11,365 nt of DNA, from positions 1 through 11,365 of the forward strand of contig JAQTRT010000078.1 of NCBI GenBank assembly GCA_028711675.1. The letters run 5' to 3'. The DNA comes from a bacterium (lineage in GTDB: Bacteria > Spirochaetota > JAHITG01). Positions within the stretch are counted from its first letter, which is position 1. The number at the start of each line of letters is the position of its first letter. Below are positions 7,534 to 11,365 of the stretch, piece after piece. Under the pieces are notes generated by a model, which saw nothing but the letters and a program-made list of their open reading frames with translations, was not told where the DNA came from and made no database searches. Made by a program: the position numbers and the translations under genes.

Positions 7534-7568
7534 AAAATTCCCGGATAGCCTGTTATCTTGCTTTTTTT
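7525..7568 (+). terminator. Hairpin over the hisD stop with a delayed T-run; possible terminator
   Basis: CGGGAAT (7525-7531) and ATTCCCG (7537-7543) form a perfect 7-bp stem with a GAAAA loop spanning the hisD TGA. Seven T residues at 7562-7568 follow, but 18 nt after the stem, too far for a classic intrinsic terminator. It may instead be an mRNA processing or stability element, or a weak terminator reducing read-through into the methyltransferase gene. Confidence 0.35.
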
Positions 7569-7576
7569 CATAACGA

Positions 7577-8725
7577 ATGTCAATGATTACCGATTCAATG
7601 GGTCATATCACAGAAATCGAAAAAATCGTTCACCGGGGATTTGGACTGGGAAGGCTTGATCAAAAAATAGTTTTTATCAGTAATGTCCTTGCCCATGAAG
7701 AAGTGGAAATTAAGCTCATCCGTGAAAGGAAAGATTATTCATTCGCCGTGCCGGAAAGAATAAGAAGGTCGTCACCGGACCGGATCGATCCACCCTGTCC
7801 GTATTATCCTGTATGCGGCGGCTGTCATTTTCTGCATACTTCGTATTCCCATCAGCTGGAGATCAAGGAACAGATCTTGTCTGAATTCCTTTTGCCTCTT
7901 CAGCCGCTTACTGTTCAACCATTCGTTCCTTCCCCTGCTGTTTTTCATTATAAGACCTCGGTTCGTTTTATCCGGCAGAACGGCCGGTTGGGATTTAACC
8001 AAAGGCACTCTCATCATTTTGTCCCTATTGATTCATGTCTCTTATTGGATGCGAATATCATGCCGTTCCTGAAAAGAATAAAAATGAATCCAGAATACAG
8101 CTACTGTATCGCAAAAACAGACAACCAAAATAACCATTCCTGTAATCTTTATCATGAAAAAAAAGGCCATTTACAATACAGGATCAATGACCTTGTTCTG
8201 CTTCATGATTTCCGTACTTTTTTCCAAAGCAACAGTTCAATGATCGGTAAATGGCTTGAAGTCATCAGGGATGAAGCTTCTCGTTTTAACTTAAAACGCG
8301 TTCTGGAGCTTTATTCCGGTGTGGGAGTGATTTCCCTTTATCTATCCCGGTGTCTTGATATAAAAAAAATCACCGGGATCGAAATAGACAATACTGCTGT
8401 AAATTTTGCGAAAATGAACAGGGAAAAGAATAAACTTTTTCAGGTTCATTTCCAGGCAGGTCCTGTTGAAAAAGTGCTGAATAACTATGAAAAGATTTCC
8501 ACAGCCATTTGTAATCCGCCGCGGGGAGGTATAGGCCCGGGGATCTTATCCCGCTTGATCAAAACACAGCCTGAGGCTATCATCATTTCCTCATGTGAGG
8601 TCTCTAATTTTATCCGGGATGCCCTGTTCTTAAAGGAGAAGGGTTATCAGTGTATTAATGTGATTCCCCTGGATATGTTCCCCCATACTTTTCATTTTGA
8701 GATCATCGGCTCTTTTACACGATGA
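7577..8725 (+). CDS. rlmD: RNA uracil-5-methyltransferase (RlmD/RumA-like, TrmA family)
   Basis: SAM-dependent enzyme that makes 5-methyluridine in RNA; the RlmD branch acts on 23S rRNA. It has 382 residues. An N-terminal TRAM-like domain (~10-60) is followed by the Fe-S cluster cysteines C74, C80, C83 (CPYYPVCGGC) and a candidate fourth, C154. This 4Fe-4S set is typical of RlmC/RlmD rather than TrmA. The catalytic domain has FQSN (216-219), the SAM-binding ELYSGVG (244-250), NPPRGG (313-318), SSCEVS with nucleophile Cys340, and FPHTFHFE with the putative base Glu375. Two family positions differ: DPPR is NPPR, and the usual SCNP is SCEV. No ribosome binding site is visible before ATG 7577; in-frame ATGs at 7583 and 7598 are alternatives. 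The rRNA target is inferred from the family only. Confidence 0.88.
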   Translation: MSMITDSMGHITEIEKIVHRGFGLGRLDQKIVFISNVLAHEEVEIKLIRERKDYSFAVPERIRRSSPDRIDPPCPYYPVCGGCHFLHTSYSHQLEIKEQILSEFLLPLQPLTVQPFVPSPAVFHYKTSVRFIRQNGRLGFNQRHSHHFVPIDSCLLLDANIMPFLKRIKMNPEYSYCIAKTDNQNNHSCNLYHEKKGHLQYRINDLVLLHDFRTFFQSNSSMIGKWLEVIRDEASRFNLKRVLELYSGVGVISLYLSRCLDIKKITGIEIDNTAVNFAKMNREKNKLFQVHFQAGPVEKVLNNYEKISTAICNPPRGGIGPGILSRLIKTQPEAIIISSCEVSNFIRDALFLKEKGYQCINVIPLDMFPHTFHFEIIGSFTR

Positions 8726-8730
8726 TAGGA

Positions 8731-9006
8731 CTATTCAAGGTAAATCCCCACTTTTACCAGGAATTCATCAATATCTTTAACCCACATGATCTTTCCGTTC
8801 AGATCAAACAATTTTCCCACAATCGCTTTAACCTTATCATCTTTATGGAGAAGGAATGGCTTACGGAATACAGCACCGCAACCATGCCCGGATTCGTCCC
8901 GTAACAGTCCCACTGCCAGGATATTCTCATCTTTTTTGTTTCTGGAGGTTAAAACAACGATGGAATTGCTTTCCGGTAAAAAACGGATATATCTTCTTTT
9001 TTCCAT
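8731..9006 (-). CDS. PilZ-domain protein, likely cyclic-di-GMP receptor
   Basis: 91 residues from the ATG at 9006. It shows both PilZ signatures: RxxxR near the N-terminus (RRYIR, Arg4 and Arg8) and DxSxxG (DESGHG, 37-42), followed by the alternating strands of the PilZ barrel and a closing GKIMWVKD...VGIYL that matches the family's terminal strands. The protein is a single domain, so it probably acts by binding a partner when cyclic-di-GMP is present. It follows lptD by 50 nt on the same strand, suggesting co-transcription. A GTG at 9012 is an alternative start, but it lies inside the ribosome binding site. The stop lies 5 nt from that of the convergent methyltransferase gene. The assignment rests on motif recognition, not on a family search. 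Confidence 0.78.
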   Translation of the reverse strand: MEKRRYIRFLPESNSIVVLTSRNKKDENILAVGLLRDESGHGCGAVFRKPFLLHKDDKVKAIVGKLFDLNGKIMWVKDIDEFLVKVGIYLE

Positions 9007-9011
9007 AGGCA

Positions 9012-9018
9012 CCCCTTT
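9012..9018 (-). promoter_or_regulatory. Ribosome binding site deciding the PilZ gene start
   Basis: On the minus strand this reads AAAGGGG, 5 nt before the ATG at 9006. The in-frame GTG at 9012 overlaps the site itself and so cannot use it, which favours the ATG. Confidence 0.6.
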
Positions 9019-9056
9019 AAAGTTTTATATTTGATCCCTTCATCAGACAGGAGTGA

Positions 9057-11365
9057 TCATTCAACAATTTCCGGAGGTTCCGTTTTCAGGTCTTCCTTGA
9101 TTCCCAATTCTGTCTCGACCTTCATATTGATTCTGAGCCAGAAGGAATGTTCAAAATACGGGTATTGGGTGGAATTGACGTAATTAAAATATTTTTGATT
9201 CAAGGTATAGCCAAAGGCCAATTCCCAGCAATGAAGATCATGATTGATACTGATGTTGGCGCTTCTTAATTTAAAATAAGAATCCTGCATTTTAGAAGGC
9301 TGAAAAAAGTTGATCGAATTAAGAAGATCGATAAAAAAATTCCTGTATTCATAAGTGCTGCTGCTGTTTTCGGTCTCGGAGACCTTGTATTTTTTCGCTA
9401 AAGACCTTGAATACAGGTATAATTTCTCATTAACCGAATGAGTGGAGAAACTGAGGGACCAGTAAGGATCGAACTTTATTTCCAGACTTGTCGTGAGATT
9501 CAGGTTGCTGTTACGGGGATTCTGGAAATTATGGTTCCATAATGCATTAAAACCGACCCTGTCTACTTTTCTGATTAAGGGCAAGGCCAGGTCGGCCAAT
9601 GAATAGTTCAAATTCATATTACTGGTCAAAGGGCGGCTGAATTTAATGCTGTAAATATATGTTTCTGAAAAGGAAACGTTTCTGAGCATAGAGAAGGTCA
9701 GACGGTTGTTCAGATCACTAAACCGGCTTCTTTCGATCTCTGTAAATTTTTTATCCTTTTTATAGCGCAGGTTATAGGCGGTATTGCCATAATAGGTTAA
9801 ACCATTGATAAGGCCTATATAATTATTGAGCGAGAGTGAATGAGCCGTGATCTTCCCGTATTCATCGTCAGCAGAAGGTTCCTTGAACCGCCATTTCAAG
9901 GAATGGCCGAAATTCATGTACATCGAGGAAGGACCAAGTTGCATGTTTTCGTCCAAAAAGCCGTAACTGTAGGAACTTTTTTCATAGTTGCTTTTTTCAC
10001 TGTCGGTCACATTGTAAGGCCAATATGCCTGGTCTCCGATCCCCATCCCCGGATTGTAACTGAATAGATTCAGGAAATTGAATGCCCTGGATAATTTTAC
10101 ATTAACGACCCTTGAATCCAGGCTTTTCAGATAAGTGCCGTTCTCGTTATAATAGTCATTATGGGCGAGCTGGACAGAAGTATCATACCGGATCTTGGGA
10201 TAAAAGCCGAATCCTTTATTGGTCTCTCCTGAATAAGGGTTTTCTCCTAAAAGACCGTTCATTGAATAATTGATCTCGGGGAGCGTAACATTGTTCAGCT
10301 GGTATTTTTCCGTAACGGCATTCCAGCGGAACAGCCAGTTCCCCTTCACCGACAAAGAAGAATTTTTTCTCTGATCGTTCAGGTTAAAATACCAGTTATT
10401 TTCATCCTGGTTATACAGGTCATTATATAAAATGGGATTATCGTAATAATGAAATCCCGGTTTAATGGTCCTGTATGTTTCAAAATCCTGAATGAAGGAA
10501 TAGTCGGATTGCCGGAACAATCCCATCCTTAAGGTCGTATTATAACTTTCATTCTCTTTATCTTTATTGAACGTCAGCCTGTTCTTAAAAGAGATCTTCC
10601 CCCTGTAACTTCTCTCCATCTCCCCTGTAGCAGGATCGATATTGGAGCCGTCGAAAAGTTTCTTGTCATAAGCTCCTGATGCTGAGAACAGTATCTCGGA
10701 ATCCTTTGAGTTCTGATGGGTGTCGATACCCGCATATTCGCCTTTCTTTTGATAATGGTCAAATTTTAAATTATTGGCTATCGTGTGTCCCAGTTTAAAG
10801 CGGAGCGTGTTCTGCGCGAACCAGCCTTCCACATCCCTTTTGCCCCAGGAGGTTACGATTCCGGTGCCTTTTTCAAACCTCAGGAAAAGGGGTATCCAGA
10901 AGATCTTAACATCTGAAATGACATAATAAGCATCGAACATGACGATTTTATTACTGGGGTAAACCCAAAGTTTTTTCGCCTCAATATAATAATGCGGCGG
11001 GGTTTCCGAACATGACGTAAATTTTCCGCGTGCGATAATATAGGATTCATTGTGGACCTTTTTTATCTTTTCCCCTTTATAAATAAAACTGCCGATCTTG
11101 GATTGCCCTTCATAAATAATCCCGTAGCCGGTATCCAGATTGTAGAAAATCTTATTCCCGTTGATCTCTTTGTTCCCGTCAAATAAGATGACATCGCCTT
11201 CGCACATCATCTCCTTGGTCTTGGTGTTCAATTTCAGTTTTTCGGCTTTAAGCAGGATCTTGTTATATCGAAGATTGATATTTCCATAAGCGGACAGGAT
11301 TTGCTGATCATTCTCCTCTATTTTAAGATATTCCGCTTCATCAGCTTTCTCTATCGTAATGACAT
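9057..11365 (-). CDS. lptD: LPS-assembly outer-membrane protein LptD, 5'-truncated
   Basis: Outer-membrane beta-barrel that inserts lipopolysaccharide into the outer leaflet. The frame is open to the window edge, so the start and signal peptide are outside; 768 residues are visible. Residues 1 to ~100 form an OstA/LptA-like jellyroll (AYGNINLRYNK, MMCEGDVILF, NLDTGYGIIYEG). Next come FTSC and PPHYYIEAKKLWVYP and a PLFLRFEKG segment, typical of the entry to the LptD barrel. The remainder is alternating aromatic/polar beta-strands (Tyr, Phe, Asn, Ser rich). FTSC (Cys118 of the visible part, codon 11010-11012) and HCWELAF (Cys712, codon 9228-9230) align by context with E. coli Cys173 and Cys724/725. 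A charged tail follows the last strand (ending EPPEIVE). A TTG at 11231 is internal, not the start. Confidence 0.88.
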   Translation of the reverse strand, partial: VITIEKADEAEYLKIEENDQQILSAYGNINLRYNKILLKAEKLKLNTKTKEMMCEGDVILFDGNKEINGNKIFYNLDTGYGIIYEGQSKIGSFIYKGEKIKKVHNESYIIARGKFTSCSETPPHYYIEAKKLWVYPSNKIVMFDAYYVISDVKIFWIPLFLRFEKGTGIVTSWGKRDVEGWFAQNTLRFKLGHTIANNLKFDHYQKKGEYAGIDTHQNSKDSEILFSASGAYDKKLFDGSNIDPATGEMERSYRGKISFKNRLTFNKDKENESYNTTLRMGLFRQSDYSFIQDFETYRTIKPGFHYYDNPILYNDLYNQDENNWYFNLNDQRKNSSLSVKGNWLFRWNAVTEKYQLNNVTLPEINYSMNGLLGENPYSGETNKGFGFYPKIRYDTSVQLAHNDYYNENGTYLKSLDSRVVNVKLSRAFNFLNLFSYNPGMGIGDQAYWPYNVTDSEKSNYEKSSYSYGFLDENMQLGPSSMYMNFGHSLKWRFKEPSADDEYGKITAHSLSLNNYIGLINGLTYYGNTAYNLRYKKDKKFTEIERSRFSDLNNRLTFSMLRNVSFSETYIYSIKFSRPLTSNMNLNYSLADLALPLIRKVDRVGFNALWNHNFQNPRNSNLNLTTSLEIKFDPYWSLSFSTHSVNEKLYLYSRSLAKKYKVSETENSSSTYEYRNFFIDLLNSINFFQPSKMQDSYFKLRSANISINHDLHCWELAFGYTLNQKYFNYVNSTQYPYFEHSFWLRINMKVETELGIKEDLKTEPPEIVE

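Noticed and set aside
8722..8904. 60-residue plus-strand frame overlapping the methyltransferase stop in ATGA
   Set aside because: It is antisense to the PilZ gene, which has clear family motifs and a ribosome binding site; the plus-strand product shows no recognisable motif.
1..11365. Mobile elements, CRISPR arrays, tRNA or rRNA genes, defence systems
   Set aside because: No transposase, integrase, spaced direct repeats, cloverleaf or rRNA-like stretches were seen, and nearly all the sequence is accounted for by housekeeping genes.

Overview
This is a dense chromosomal housekeeping segment from a Gram-negative (diderm) bacterium. Outer-membrane biogenesis is shown by a large LptD. The DNA is AT-rich by eye, coding is tight, and I see no rRNA, tRNA, CRISPR array or mobile element. 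The gene order hisC-tyrA-aroA-cmk-rpsA matches the 'aromatic supraoperon' known from Pseudomonas-type and deltaproteobacterial genomes. The protein sequences and base composition do not let me name a phylum; a low-GC uncultivated diderm lineage (for example FCB-like) is only a guess.

Region 1 (1-3670, + strand) holds a 5'-truncated hisC, tyrA, aroA (class II-like EPSP synthase) and cmk. All junctions overlap (4 to 8 nt), so this is one translationally coupled operon. EPSP synthase supplies the chorismate precursor, TyrA converts prephenate, and the HisC-type aminotransferase can transaminate aromatic keto acids as well as histidinol phosphate. The hisC/tyrA junction is unusual: a correctly phased A_AAA_AAA heptamer sits just before the hisC stop, and the natural TyrA N-terminus lies in the -1 frame upstream of the only standard start codon (TTG).

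Region 2 (3667-8725, + strand) begins with a promoter matching both sigma-70 consensus hexamers, TTGACA-N16-TATAAT, overlapping the cmk stop codon. A leader inverted repeat follows, then rpsA (six-domain ribosomal protein S1 with a His/Glu-rich hexapeptide repeat inserted in domain 6), a membrane-anchored TPR protein, hisD, and an RlmD/RumA-type RNA uracil-5-methyltransferase with a 4Fe-4S cysteine cluster. hisD lies apart from any histidine operon but near hisC.

Region 3 (8731-11365, - strand) converges on the methyltransferase gene with only 5 nt between stop codons. It holds a 5'-truncated lptD (OstA-like periplasmic domain plus beta-barrel, with cysteines placed like the E. coli interlocking disulfides) followed by a small PilZ-domain protein, a likely cyclic-di-GMP receptor.

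I found no evident new defence or mobile system. The best leads are the hisC-tyrA junction, the S1 repeat insertion, the strong rpsA promoter with structured leader, the altered motif in the methyltransferase, and the lptD-PilZ pairing.
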